This document shows, in pieces, positions 48,682 through 56,372 of a stretch of DNA of 64,000 nt. The notes beneath the pieces are model-generated. The model worked only from the letters and a program-made list of their open reading frames with translations. It was not told where the DNA came from and searched no databases. Numbering within the stretch: the stretch's first letter is position 1; the number at the start of each line of letters is the position of its first letter. The position numbers and the translations under genes were made by a program. The DNA comes from Pelagicoccus sp. SDUM812005 (GTDB lineage Bacteria; Verrucomicrobiota; Verrucomicrobiia; Opitutales; Opitutaceae). The DNA is taken from contig NZ_JARXIA010000020.1 of the NCBI RefSeq assembly GCF_031127875.1, positions 94,610 through 158,609 on the forward strand, given 5' to 3'.

Positions 48682-50220
48682 CTATTTATAGATCGGGTCA
48701 ATAGACCGCAAATCCGAGAAGTCTGCCAAAAAGTCCTCTCTTGAGCTTTCTAGCATTAGAGGGAGTGAGTCCTTTATCAAGGCTTCGGCTTTTTCGTATT
48801 TGCCGCTTCGCGCGTAGTAGAGGGTAAGGCAGTGGATGATGCCGTAACGCCCGGGATGCTCAGCTAGCGCGTTTTCGAGTATGGTCATGTGACGGCTTTC
48901 TGGATACACATCGGAACTTAACCAAATGGTTCCGATCCAGGAGTAGAGCTGTGGATAGTGTCCGGCTCCGGACTGCTTTGCCCTGAAGAGATGGGTGAGG
49001 AGTTTTAGGGTTTCCTCTTGGTTCAGGGCCCCCGGTTGGTAGAAAGAGCCCTCGAGGAGTTCGCCTCCATGGATAACCGCGTACCAGAAGTTGGCTCGCG
49101 CGTTTTTATCGTCGCTGGCGAGTGCTGATTCGAAGTAGCGGAGGGCCTCTTCCGAGCGTTCGTTCCGGTGAAGCCATTCGCCTTCCAAGGCGAGCAGTTC
49201 CGCTGAATTGGGCCACTTCTTTCGCGCTGCGGAAATGATGGCACGGGTGTCGTCCCCCTTGGAATGGCCGAGTGCGACTCGAGCGAATAGGGTTTCCGTT
49301 TCCTGTTCGCTAGCGGCGACCAGCTCGACGGCTGGCGCTTTTTGTTGCTCTGGAAGTTCGAAAGTCAGGGTGTGGCTGCGCCCTTTGATGAGGTGTTGCT
49401 CGAGTCGTTCCTCTAACTCGAAAAAACCGAGACCGAGGTGCTCGTTGAAAAGTGACTCGGTTGTCGCTCGTGAGTTGAGGGCTCCGTGTACGAAGCTCGT
49501 GACCTTGCTGAAGGGGATCTCGTGCTCTCCAAGTAGCAGATAGTGAAGCAGCAGCCATGATTGAGAGTAGAAGGTTCCGGTATGTTGGCCGCCGGTATAT
49601 TCGGGCGAGCGCTGGTGTACGTTTACGAGCTGCTTGATCGGCATGAAGCCCTCGTAGCGAAGGTACTGGACGTTGGTTGCGATAGGGAGCCCCAGTACGA
49701 GCTGGCCGTTTTTGTTTTGATGGATTGTGGAAAAGAGCTCCGCGAATCCCTCTTTGATCCAGAGGGGAGCGTTGCTGTATTTCCTCATGAGGTGGTGAAC
49801 GTATTCGTGGACGATGGTTTGGCGGGTTAGCTCCTCGGAACCGATATCGTTTATGATGGTGTAGTGACCTGCGCAGTCGTGGGTGAAATAACCCCCGAGA
49901 GATCTTCGTCGGCGACCGGTGCGAAAGGATAGGCTGTCGCGAGTGTTGGCGTTTCCGGCTATTGCGAGCAGCAGTGGATCGTCTCCATCCTGCCTAAGTT
50001 CTGGAAAGATAACCTGAAGCCCGGCTCGCGCGTGCCAGATGTATTCAAAGCTGCGCTGGATCTCGACTTTTCGCGCGTTGCTGATAACTTGGAAGGGAGC
50101 CGCTTCGGCCGTCCACCACTTGGGCGCGGCCCAGCTGGACGTCGTTGCGCAGAGGAAGCAAAGGAGAGCCAGGAGGTGGCGAGAAGGCTGTAGTTGGATT
50201 GGATACGACCGCTTTAGCAT
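48682..50220 (-). CDS. Secreted HExxH metallopeptidase-like protein with C-terminal TPR-like helices
   Basis: 512 residues. Signal peptide LLALLCFLCATTSSWAAP (~residues 16-33). A zinc-peptidase motif TIVHEYVHHLMR (~134-145) is followed by a downstream glutamate in EGFAELF (~157-163), the gluzincin (HExxH + E) pattern; N-terminal segment AAPFQVISNARKVEIQ resembles DUF1570-type peptidases that open with a secreted-ligand domain. From ~300 on helical pairs such as EALRYFESALASDDKNARAN suggest TPR repeats. Transcribed against both neighbours and bracketed by a 20-bp direct repeat, so it may have been inserted between nnrD and dprA. Confidence 0.75.
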   Translation of the reverse strand: MLKRSYPIQLQPSRHLLALLCFLCATTSSWAAPKWWTAEAAPFQVISNARKVEIQRSFEYIWHARAGLQVIFPELRQDGDDPLLLAIAGNANTRDSLSFRTGRRRRSLGGYFTHDCAGHYTIINDIGSEELTRQTIVHEYVHHLMRKYSNAPLWIKEGFAELFSTIHQNKNGQLVLGLPIATNVQYLRYEGFMPIKQLVNVHQRSPEYTGGQHTGTFYSQSWLLLHYLLLGEHEIPFSKVTSFVHGALNSRATTESLFNEHLGLGFFELEERLEQHLIKGRSHTLTFELPEQQKAPAVELVAASEQETETLFARVALGHSKGDDTRAIISAARKKWPNSAELLALEGEWLHRNERSEEALRYFESALASDDKNARANFWYAVIHGGELLEGSFYQPGALNQEETLKLLTHLFRAKQSGAGHYPQLYSWIGTIWLSSDVYPESRHMTILENALAEHPGRYGIIHCLTLYYARSGKYEKAEALIKDSLPLMLESSREDFLADFSDLRSIDPIYK

Positions 50221-50274
50221 TGCGGCAATGCTTGCAGCATCGATCGCGCCTTAGCGGGGCATTGAAAGCCTAGA

Positions 50275-50294
50275 ACGACAGACTTGTTGGACTT
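50275..50294 (+). repeat. 20-bp direct repeat, right copy (before dprA)
   Basis: Exact match to 48604-48623. Read in the nnrD frame it continues as TTDLLDFLPAALQ, which looks like a plausible nnrD C terminus, ending only ~30 bp before dprA. Confidence 0.8.
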
Positions 50295-50324
50295 TCTCCC
50301 TGCAGCTCTGCAAGGTGGAGGGGT

Positions 50325-51455
50325 ATGGAACTCCAACTTTCCCGTAAGCAGGCCTTTTGGGCCTTGAACGGGCTGCCTGCGATTGGGCCTGTTTCCCTCA
50401 ATCGTTTGCTAGCCGCCTTTGCCGGCGACCCGTGCCGCGCCCTCAATGCCTCCCGACCGGAGCTAGAATCGATCAAGGGGCTGCAGCGCAAGGCCGTCGA
50501 CGTGCTTCTCGATTGGTCGAGGCATTTTAACTTGGGGCGCGAGATGGCTCAGGCGGAGCAGCGTGGGGTCGATTTCGTTTCTTGCGAGGACGAGGACTAT
50601 CCGCCGCTGCTGAAAGAGATATCAGACCCGCCGATCGGTTTGTATCGCTTGGGCGAATACGACTTTTCGAAACCGTCGATCGCGATCGTCGGCACGCGTC
50701 ACTGCACGCTCTACGGGCAAAGCGTGGCTCGGAGTTTTGCGAGGGAGCTCGCCCAGCTCGGGTTTTGCGTGACGAGCGGGATGGCTCGGGGAATTGATAC
50801 CTTTGCCCATAAGGGCGCTTTGGAGGTGGAGGGAGGTTCCACGGTTTGCGTGTTCGGTTGCGGCATCGATATCGTTTACCCGCCCGAGAACGTGGACTTG
50901 TTTCGAGAGGCCCAGCGGAACGGCGCCGTGGTTTCGGAGTTTCCCTTTGGTCGAAGGGCGGATCGGCAAACCTTTCCGATGCGGAATCGGGTGGTGAGCG
51001 GCATGTCGCACGCGGTGATCGTGGTGGAGTCCGACGATGCGGGCGGTTCGATGATTACGGCTCGGTTTGCGGGCGAGCAAGGGCGAGTGGTTTGCGCGAT
51101 CCCGGGACGCATCGACCAGAAGTCCAGCAAGGGCAGCCATCAGTTGATTCGCGATGGAGCGGTTTTGCTTCGCAGCGTGGACGACCTGTTGGAGGAGCTG
51201 GCTCACTTGCAGCTGGTCCCGGATCTGGAGACGGGAGAGTCGAGTTTGGAAGCGGAGTTGCGCTTGCCGCCGTTGCAGGGCGACGAGGGGCGCGTTGCCA
51301 AGTTGCTTGCGGGAGGCGAGGCTTTGGCGCTCGAAGACGTAGGCGAACGAATTGGGAAGGACGTTTCCGAAGTCTCCGTTTTGCTGATGACGATGGAGCT
51401 CAATGGCCTGATCGCGAAGCGACTGGATGGACGTTTCGAATGGGCGTTTTCGTAA
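50325..51455 (+). CDS. dprA: DNA-processing protein A (DprA/Smf)
   Basis: 376 residues; loads RecA on incoming single-stranded DNA during natural transformation. An N-terminal helix-hairpin-helix/SAM-like part (LNGLPAIGPVSLNRLLAAF), Rossmann core with VGTRHCTLYGQSVARSFARE, SGMARGIDTFAHKGAL, GCGIDIVYPPENVDLF and GSHQLIRDGAVLL, and a C-terminal winged helix (VGERIGKDVSEVSVLLMTME) form the full three-domain type. No other competence gene is nearby. Likely terminator 54 bp after the stop. Confidence 0.96.
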   Translation: MELQLSRKQAFWALNGLPAIGPVSLNRLLAAFAGDPCRALNASRPELESIKGLQRKAVDVLLDWSRHFNLGREMAQAEQRGVDFVSCEDEDYPPLLKEISDPPIGLYRLGEYDFSKPSIAIVGTRHCTLYGQSVARSFARELAQLGFCVTSGMARGIDTFAHKGALEVEGGSTVCVFGCGIDIVYPPENVDLFREAQRNGAVVSEFPFGRRADRQTFPMRNRVVSGMSHAVIVVESDDAGGSMITARFAGEQGRVVCAIPGRIDQKSSKGSHQLIRDGAVLLRSVDDLLEELAHLQLVPDLETGESSLEAELRLPPLQGDEGRVAKLLAGGEALALEDVGERIGKDVSEVSVLLMTMELNGLIAKRLDGRFEWAFS

Positions 51456-51509
51456 AGTGTTCTGAGAGTGTTAGGTTATTGAACGAATTTTGACTCAGGA
51501 TATAGGGGC

Positions 51510-51552
51510 AGCGAAGAATCGTTCCTCTAGGTCTCTTCGCTCAAGTTTTTTT
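51510..51552 (+). terminator. Terminator-like hairpin after dprA
   Basis: AGCGAAGA (51510-51517) pairs with TCTTCGCT (51534-51541), eight perfect pairs with a 16-base loop, followed after CAAG by a run of seven T (51546-51552). Confidence 0.65.
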
Positions 51553-51620
51553 GGCATTCGCTATGCTCGTTTTAGGGCTGAAAAAAATCTTTGAGTACAA
51601 CCTCTAACCCCGAAGTCAGT

Positions 51621-52307
51621 ATGAAATCTAAATACCTCTCTATCGTCTCAGTTTTAGCCCTGTCCACGCTTTGCGGCACGAGTGCCCATGCGGTTATGTA
51701 TGGTGGAATAGAATTCCCAGGCGGCTCTATTTCTTTTGCGGATTCGGTTGTGTCTTACGATCCGAGTTTCGGCGGTGGAAACGTTCCGACGGATCCGAAC
51801 TTCATGGACCCTGACGAAGCCTTGGGAATTCCGGATTACGTATCGCCGATCGGATCGGTTTCCTTGGGAGCAGGCGGCCGCATCGTTCTGGAATTCGTCG
51901 ACAATTTCCTTACGGGAAGTAGCCTCGATGGAGTCGCTGACGGAATCTTCGATTTGCATATCTTTGAGATCGGACCTGATGTCGAAGATACGGCTGTAGC
52001 AATCAGTAAGGACGGTGTCGCATGGACAGAAATCGGTTCTGTGTTTGGCTCTACCAGCAGCATCGATATCGACGCTTTCGGCTTCAAGGTGAGCGACCAG
52101 TTTCGTTTTGTGCGTCTTACTGACGACATAAATGAAGGTGGAACGACTGGCTCCACGGTAGGGGCTGACATCGACGCGGTGGGCGCGATCAGTACGGTGA
52201 TTAATACGAATCCAGGTGGCAATACAGTTCCAGATGCGGGAAGCACTGCCGCGATTCTTATGCTTTCTCTCGCTGGCCTCGCTGTTCTAAAGCGACGAAT
52301 CGGATAA
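51621..52307 (+). CDS. Secreted protein with VPD-type C-terminal sorting signal
   Basis: 228 residues from the ATG at 51621 (signal peptide MKSKYLSIVSVLALSTLCGT..., cut after AHA). The mature part has VSLGAGGRIVLEFVDNFLTG, DLHIFEIGPDVEDTAVAISK and FRFVRLTDDINEGGTTG, resembling the galactose-binding-like, cell-surface domain seen in many exosorted proteins. The C terminus is VPDAGST followed by a hydrophobic helix (ILMLSLAGLAVL) and KRR, i.e. a VPDSG-CTERM-like tripartite signal used for exosortase-dependent processing in Verrucomicrobia. No exosortase gene is in the window. Confidence 0.85.
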   Translation: MKSKYLSIVSVLALSTLCGTSAHAVMYGGIEFPGGSISFADSVVSYDPSFGGGNVPTDPNFMDPDEALGIPDYVSPIGSVSLGAGGRIVLEFVDNFLTGSSLDGVADGIFDLHIFEIGPDVEDTAVAISKDGVAWTEIGSVFGSTSSIDIDAFGFKVSDQFRFVRLTDDINEGGTTGSTVGADIDAVGAISTVINTNPGGNTVPDAGSTAAILMLSLAGLAVLKRRIG

Positions 52308-52329
52308 AAGGCTGCAGAGCAAACCTTCG

Positions 52330-52363
52330 AGCGAGTTACCTACTTCAGGGACTCGCTTTTTTT
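52330..52363 (+). terminator. Terminator after the VPD-sorted protein gene
   Basis: AGCGAGT (52330-52336) pairs with ACTCGCT (52351-52357) and is followed by a T-run up to 52363. 22 bp after the stop codon. Confidence 0.75.
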
Positions 52364-52385
52364 CGTGGCGAATTTGATATTTCTC

Positions 52386-53303
52386 CTAAACCAACGCGAT
52401 GGCGATGACGAGGGAAGCGATCGAGAGCAGGGTGCTGAGGATGACGATGTTGCGGGCGGTGACGGCGTCGTTGCCGAGCATCTCGGCGAGCACGTAGGAG
52501 AAGACGGCGGTGGGGCAGGCGAGGAAGATGACAGCGACCTTGAGGCTGTCGGCGTCGAGCCCGAGGCTGCGGCCGACGTAGTAGCCGAGCAGGGGGCTGA
52601 AGGCGACGTTGATAAGGGAGGCGACGATGGAGAAGCTGAGGCGGCCTTTGAGCTCGTCGAGCTTGAGGCCGGCTCCCAGCCCGATGAGGGCGAGCGGGAG
52701 AGCGATCTGGCCGACGGCTACGAGGGCCCGGCGGGCCATGACGGGGATTTCCAGGTCGGCGAGGTTGAGGGCGAAGCCTAGGCAGCAAGCGAGGATGAGG
52801 GGGTTGCTCAGGCCGTGTTTCCAGATGGCTTGCAGGGGGCTGCCGGTGCCTTGGTCCTTGGAGTGCAGGATGAGGATGGCCACGCTCGATGTATTGTAGA
52901 TTAGGATACATATCCCGCTGGTGAACATGCCGAGGTCGAGTCCCTCTTGGCCGAGGGCGAAGTAGACGACGGGAAAGCCGACGAAGGCGAGGTTTCCCCG
53001 GTAGCTTCCTTGCACGAAGGCGCCGACGGATTCGCGGGGTACCTTGAGGATGAAGACGAGGGCGTAGGCGAGGGCGATGGAGGCGCCGATGACGATCAGC
53101 ATGGTGTAGAGCAGCCCTAGGCCTGCCTCGCTTCGCAGGTCGATTTCGGCGACCTTGTAGACGAGCAGGCTGGGCAGCCCCCAGAAGTAGGTTAGCCGAT
53201 TGAGGTCCTTGAAGAAGCTGTCGCCGAAGAATCGCGTGCGGGCGAGCGCTCCTCCGAAAAGGATGAGAATGAGGACAGGGACGATGCTCTCCAGGACGAC
53301 CAT
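52386..53303 (-). CDS. AEC-family (auxin efflux carrier-like) permease
   Basis: 305 residues with ten hydrophobic segments arranged as two sets of five. SIVPVLILILFGGALARTRF at the N terminus, SYRGNLAFVGFPVVYFALG, GICILIYNTSSVA and LACPTAVFSYVLAEMLGNDA near the end are typical of the AEC transporter family, which export or import small organic anions such as malonate or malate. Substrate unknown. Single gene; 99 bp downstream of the phosphate-binding-like gene on the same strand, could be co-transcribed with it. Confidence 0.88.
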   Translation of the reverse strand: MVVLESIVPVLILILFGGALARTRFFGDSFFKDLNRLTYFWGLPSLLVYKVAEIDLRSEAGLGLLYTMLIVIGASIALAYALVFILKVPRESVGAFVQGSYRGNLAFVGFPVVYFALGQEGLDLGMFTSGICILIYNTSSVAILILHSKDQGTGSPLQAIWKHGLSNPLILACCLGFALNLADLEIPVMARRALVAVGQIALPLALIGLGAGLKLDELKGRLSFSIVASLINVAFSPLLGYYVGRSLGLDADSLKVAVIFLACPTAVFSYVLAEMLGNDAVTARNIVILSTLLSIASLVIAIALV

Positions 53304-53402
53304 GGTGCAGGAGGCTGCGGCTTTTGGCGGCGGTTGCGAGCTTCTAGAAGCGTGCTCGTGGCGGGGTGGTTCGAGGAGCGGAGCAGGCGTGCTGGCCTGG
53401 AG

Positions 53403-53873
53403 CTAGCGGGAGCTAGGGGCGGCGTTCTTGGAAAGGGTAGGCGCCTCGAAGCGGATTAGCCTGAATCCGGCGATCGCGTCGTCTTCGGCCACGATTCCGA
53501 GGGCCCCTTCCGTTTCTCGAACGTAGCGGCGCAACTCTTCGAGCGTGTTGAAGGTGCGGGGTAGTTTTCCTCGTCCGCTGAAGGCGATGCGGCGCCAGTA
53601 GTTGCGGAACTTGCTGGGAGTCATGTCCGAGTAGCGGGCGAGCGTGTCGGCAGAATGGGCGTCGTCCTTCAGCAGGGCGATGGCAACTTCCGTTCCCGAA
53701 TGCCAGAAGCGTTCCTTGCCGATGAGTATTAGCTTCAGGCGCTCTTCGTCGATGGCTTCCTGGTTGGAGGCGTTGACGAACGCTTTGGCGGAAAGGGACA
53801 GGCTAAGGCCGAGGACGACGAGGAAGGCGAGGGCTCGTCGCAGGTTTGTTGGAGTTGTCGCTTGGGGGCGCAT
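53403..53873 (-). CDS. Small secreted PstS-like (phosphate-binding-like) protein
   Basis: 156 residues with a signal peptide (AFLVVLGLSLSLSAKAF). It has the short-form pattern of PBP-like proteins that carry only part of the PstS fold: LKLILIGKERFWHSGTEVAI, then SPSKFRNYWRR-like (TPSKFRNYWRRIAFSGRGKL), and a late GALGIVAEDDAI. Such truncated substrate-binding domains are often encoded next to an outer-membrane porin, as here (12 bp downstream of the porin gene). Phosphate specificity is not certain. Confidence 0.65.
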   Translation of the reverse strand: MRPQATTPTNLRRALAFLVVLGLSLSLSAKAFVNASNQEAIDEERLKLILIGKERFWHSGTEVAIALLKDDAHSADTLARYSDMTPSKFRNYWRRIAFSGRGKLPRTFNTLEELRRYVRETEGALGIVAEDDAIAGFRLIRFEAPTLSKNAAPSSR

Positions 53874-53885
53874 GGGAGGTTCCCG

Positions 53886-55148
53886 CTAGTAAGAGAAGGT
53901 GCTTTTCAGGGCGAGCAGGGTCCAATCGGATTCGTCCAGTACCGGGTTTTGCTGGAATTGGTTGAAGAGGCGTCCCGTCCCTTCGATGTCGTGGATTTCG
54001 GCTTTCATGCTCCAAAAGTCGTAGATGTCGTAGCGTAGCGCCAGCTGCAAGTCCTTGCTGGTACGGGGAGGAGCCGGAAGGACGATCCGGGCTGAGTTGT
54101 TGGATTCCTCGGAATAGGTGAGGGTGGTCTGGAAGGGGCCGAACTGCCTTTCGACGCTCAAGTACCAGGACTGGCTGTCGCTTACGAGATCTTGAGGTGG
54201 GTTGAGGGTGGAGCCGATGAGGGCGGTGAACTGGAAGTCGGTATCGGTCCAGAGCTTCTCGCCGACGAAGGTCCAGTTCCCGATGGCGTACTCGGCGGAG
54301 AGTTGAAGGTTGGATACGTTGAGGTCGTTGGCTTCCAGCAGAAAGCCCTGTCCGGCAAGGAAGGGGGAAGGAAAGTCGGGGTTGAAGTTCCCGTCCGCTG
54401 CCAGGTGGATGTCCTGGAAGCGGGAGAAGCCGAGTCCGACCCTGAATCGCTCCAGGCTCGGGTTTAGCCACAATTGGCCGCCGAAGGTTGTTTTTGAATT
54501 CGCGGCGCAGATGGCGAGGTCGTCGGAATGGCGGGAAAGGTTGGTAAGGGCGTAGCCGACCAATCCTCCGTCCTCGTTAACTTCCGAGCGGCCGAGGTAG
54601 GCGAAGTAGTCGAGGTAGGTGTCTTCGAGGATTCCGAAGGTCCCGTAGGCGGCGCCGCCTTCCACCGCGGAGCTGTTGTAGCGGTAGCGATGGTCGTAGG
54701 TGCCCATCGGCAGAAGGATGCTGGCCCGGGTGATGTCGATGTCCTTGAGGTGCGTGTACAAGCCGAACTCTCGATTGACGCGCCCGATCTGGATTCCGAA
54801 CTGGTGGCTGAAGTTGTAGTCGAGGAAGAGGTAGTCGATTTTGGGCTCGTAGTTGCCGTAGGGGCCGAGCTCGAAGGCGAAGATTTCGCCGTTTACGGTG
54901 GTCCGTTTCCTAGGCGTCCAGGATCCGTGCAATCCCATCTCGGTGAAGGCGGTGGTGCCCTCTTCGGAGTCAGCGAGGTAGTTGTAGTGGGAAGACTTGA
55001 GGTAGCCGGTGCTGATGAATCCGCCGAATTCGAATTCCCTGCCGAGGGCCAAGCAGTCGAATGCCAGAAGGACGATGAAGAGGGGGAGGAAGCGGCGGAG
55101 GGGATGCGAGCTCGTAGAAGCGGAAGGCCGAACGGGGCAGGATTTCAT
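53886..55148 (-). CDS. Outer-membrane porin-like beta-barrel protein
   Basis: 420 residues with a signal peptide (FLPLFIVLLAFDCLALG, cut near residue 36). The rest is amphipathic beta structure with alternating aromatic/polar residues (FEFGGFISTGYLKSSHYNYL, EPKIDYLFLDYNFSHQFGIQ, TFVGEKLWTDTDFQFTALIG), ending in the classic C-terminal aromatic of outer-membrane barrels (LALKSTFSY). Probably a ~16-strand porin. First of a two-gene operon with the PstS-like gene 12 bp downstream. Confidence 0.82.
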   Translation of the reverse strand: MKSCPVRPSASTSSHPLRRFLPLFIVLLAFDCLALGREFEFGGFISTGYLKSSHYNYLADSEEGTTAFTEMGLHGSWTPRKRTTVNGEIFAFELGPYGNYEPKIDYLFLDYNFSHQFGIQIGRVNREFGLYTHLKDIDITRASILLPMGTYDHRYRYNSSAVEGGAAYGTFGILEDTYLDYFAYLGRSEVNEDGGLVGYALTNLSRHSDDLAICAANSKTTFGGQLWLNPSLERFRVGLGFSRFQDIHLAADGNFNPDFPSPFLAGQGFLLEANDLNVSNLQLSAEYAIGNWTFVGEKLWTDTDFQFTALIGSTLNPPQDLVSDSQSWYLSVERQFGPFQTTLTYSEESNNSARIVLPAPPRTSKDLQLALRYDIYDFWSMKAEIHDIEGTGRLFNQFQQNPVLDESDWTLLALKSTFSY

Positions 55149-55288
55149 ATGCGTATCCCATCGGTGCCGCTTAGCGATTGCTGAGATAAGAATACGTTTT
55201 TTTTACCCTTAGATCCTGCTTGCTGCGAAAAGGGTTAAGGGGGCCCGGGTGAAAGGGGGGGAGGGTCCGCTTGGGGAAGACCGATTGA

Positions 55289-55822
55289 TCAGTCGGCGAT
55301 CAACTCGTGGTAGGTGACGCAGTGGGCTTTTCGCTGGCAGCTCGGGCAGTGGTCGCCGATCCAGAGCTGGTCGAACTGGGCCATGATGGGGCGCACCAGC
55401 GCGGGGTCGTCGGAGAGGATGCCGCCCTCGAAGTTTCGTCGGTCCTTGCTCTTGGCTCCGAGGCCGGCTCCGGTGAGGTTGGCGCTGCCGGTGTAGGCGA
55501 TCCTGCCGTCGACGATGACTGACTTGAAATGGGCGCGAGGGCAGAGGATCATCTCCATGCCGTCGATGAGGTTGGGGAAGCGGTCGTAGTCGGCGCGAAA
55601 GGCGGGGCCGGGTTCCTTGGCGTGTATCAGCCGGATCGATACGCCTTCCTCGACCAGCTCGGAGAGGCGTTGCAGGAAGGGGATGGAGCGCCGCCCGCGG
55701 GCGATATGCATGTCCTTGATGTCGGCGGTGGCGATCCAGAGGAATTCGCTGCAGGTGGCGATGGCTTCGACGATGACTTCCTGGTGGATTTCTCGGTCTG
55801 CGATGAAGCGGGTGTCGGGCAT
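55289..55822 (-). CDS. Phospholipase D-family protein with a single HKD motif
   Basis: 177 residues, one catalytic motif: HFKSVIVDGRIAYTGSANL (HxKx4D then GSxN, ~97-115). One-motif PLD enzymes (Nuc/BfiI type) act as dimers and are often nucleases. The C terminus has three cysteines close together (CPSCQRKAHC), perhaps a metal-binding knot. No signal peptide. Its start lies about 140 bp from the repeat array downstream of tRNA-Thr; nothing links it functionally to the repeats. Confidence 0.85.
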   Translation of the reverse strand: MPDTRFIADREIHQEVIVEAIATCSEFLWIATADIKDMHIARGRRSIPFLQRLSELVEEGVSIRLIHAKEPGPAFRADYDRFPNLIDGMEMILCPRAHFKSVIVDGRIAYTGSANLTGAGLGAKSKDRRNFEGGILSDDPALVRPIMAQFDQLWIGDHCPSCQRKAHCVTYHELIAD

Positions 55823-55960
55823 GGCGGAGGGCTGTGTCGTAGTAGGGAGCGTTAGCCTGCGTTTTGGGTCAAGGTATCTTGCGCAGCGGTCACGGGCTTC
55901 CGCCTTCGCTAAAGCGTTTGCGGACCCGCCGGTGGACGGGAAGGCTTCGCGCTACGGGGC

Positions 55961-56040
55961 GAAACGAAGTGACGACACTCGAGGAACGAAGCGACGAAAC
56001 ATCGAACTTGTTCGACGACGTGGAAGGCGAAATGAAGTGG
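55961..56040 (-). repeat. tRNA-associated repeat, distal copy R1
   Basis: 80 bp, about 90% identical to the copy at 56090-56169 (R2); differences are scattered single bases. Contains two ~23-bp sub-units of the form GARCGAAGYGASGA. In tRNA-Thr orientation it is the second copy downstream of the tRNA. Between R1 and R2 lies the partial tRNA 3' end (56068-56083) and a hairpin of CCAACC/GGTTGG (56045-56070). Confidence 0.85.
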
Positions 56041-56067
56041 CATGCCAACCGAAGCCTCGGCGAAGGT

Positions 56068-56083
56068 TGGAGCCGCTCATCGG
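56068..56083 (-). repeat. Duplicated 3' end of tRNA-Thr
   Basis: 16 bp identical to the last 16 positions of the tRNA-Thr gene (T-stem 3' strand, acceptor 3' strand, discriminator, CCA), in the same orientation, directly abutting the end of repeat core R2. It cannot be a functional tRNA. Confidence 0.9.
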
Positions 56084-56089
56084 TACCGA

Positions 56090-56169
56090 GGAACGAAGTG
56101 ACGACACTCGAGGAGCGAAGCGAGGAGACATCGAACGTGTTCGACGACGTAGAAGGCGAAACGAAGTGG
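56090..56169 (-). repeat. tRNA-associated repeat, proximal copy R2
   Basis: 80 bp copy whose first three bases on the tRNA strand are the tRNA's own CCA, so the repeat begins at the tRNA end. Its 52-bp core (56084-56135) matches the core downstream of tRNA-Phe (59398-59449) at 46 of 52 positions. The sequence type (CGAGGAGCGAAGCGAGGAG) recalls a repeat that I remember as widespread in bacteria. Confidence 0.88.
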
Positions 56170-56242
56170 AGCCGCTCATCGGAGTCGAACCGACGACCTA
56201 CTCATTACGAATGAGTTGCTCTACCAACTGAGCTAGAGCGGC
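56167..56242 (-). tRNA. tRNA-Thr (anticodon CGU)
   Basis: 76 nt including an encoded CCA. Acceptor GCCGCTC/GAGCGGC, D-arm with AGTTGGTA, anticodon stem ACTCA/TGAGT with loop TTCGTAA giving anticodon CGU (Thr, codon ACG), T-stem GTCGG/CCGAT with loop TTCGACT. All stems perfect. Its 3' side is occupied by the R2 repeat and then by a second partial copy of its own 3' end. Confidence 0.97.
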
Positions 56243-56372
56243 GTCCAAGGCTGCTTATTTGTGCTTTTGCGCGGCCGCTTGGCAAGTCGGAATTCACCGT
56301 TTTTCGGGAACTGGGCTGGGTCTTTCGCACTCCGCGCTTGCTCCGTCGGGCACTTCGGATTGCCTGTTTTCC

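Noticed and set aside
48682..50220. Insertion sequence bounded by the 20-bp repeats
   Set aside because: The enclosed gene encodes a metallopeptidase, not a transposase, and there are no terminal inverted repeats.
56068..56083. Second tRNA gene next to tRNA-Thr
   Set aside because: Only the 3' 16 bases are present; no D-arm, anticodon arm or 5' acceptor strand.
55961..56169. Possible CRISPR array
   Set aside because: Only two repeat copies, 80 bp long with scattered mismatches, and the spacer contains a tRNA fragment; no cas genes.
55864..56214. Open frame across the tRNA-Thr repeats
   Set aside because: Its translation is made of the repeats (RNEVTTLEERSDET-like) and runs antisense into the tRNA; peptides of this type are commonly spurious.
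56259..56372. Extended N terminus of the dihydroorotase-like protein
   Set aside because: The extra 38 residues (MCFCAAAWQVG...) are not like the family and begin in the tRNA upstream region; GTG at 56373 fits better.
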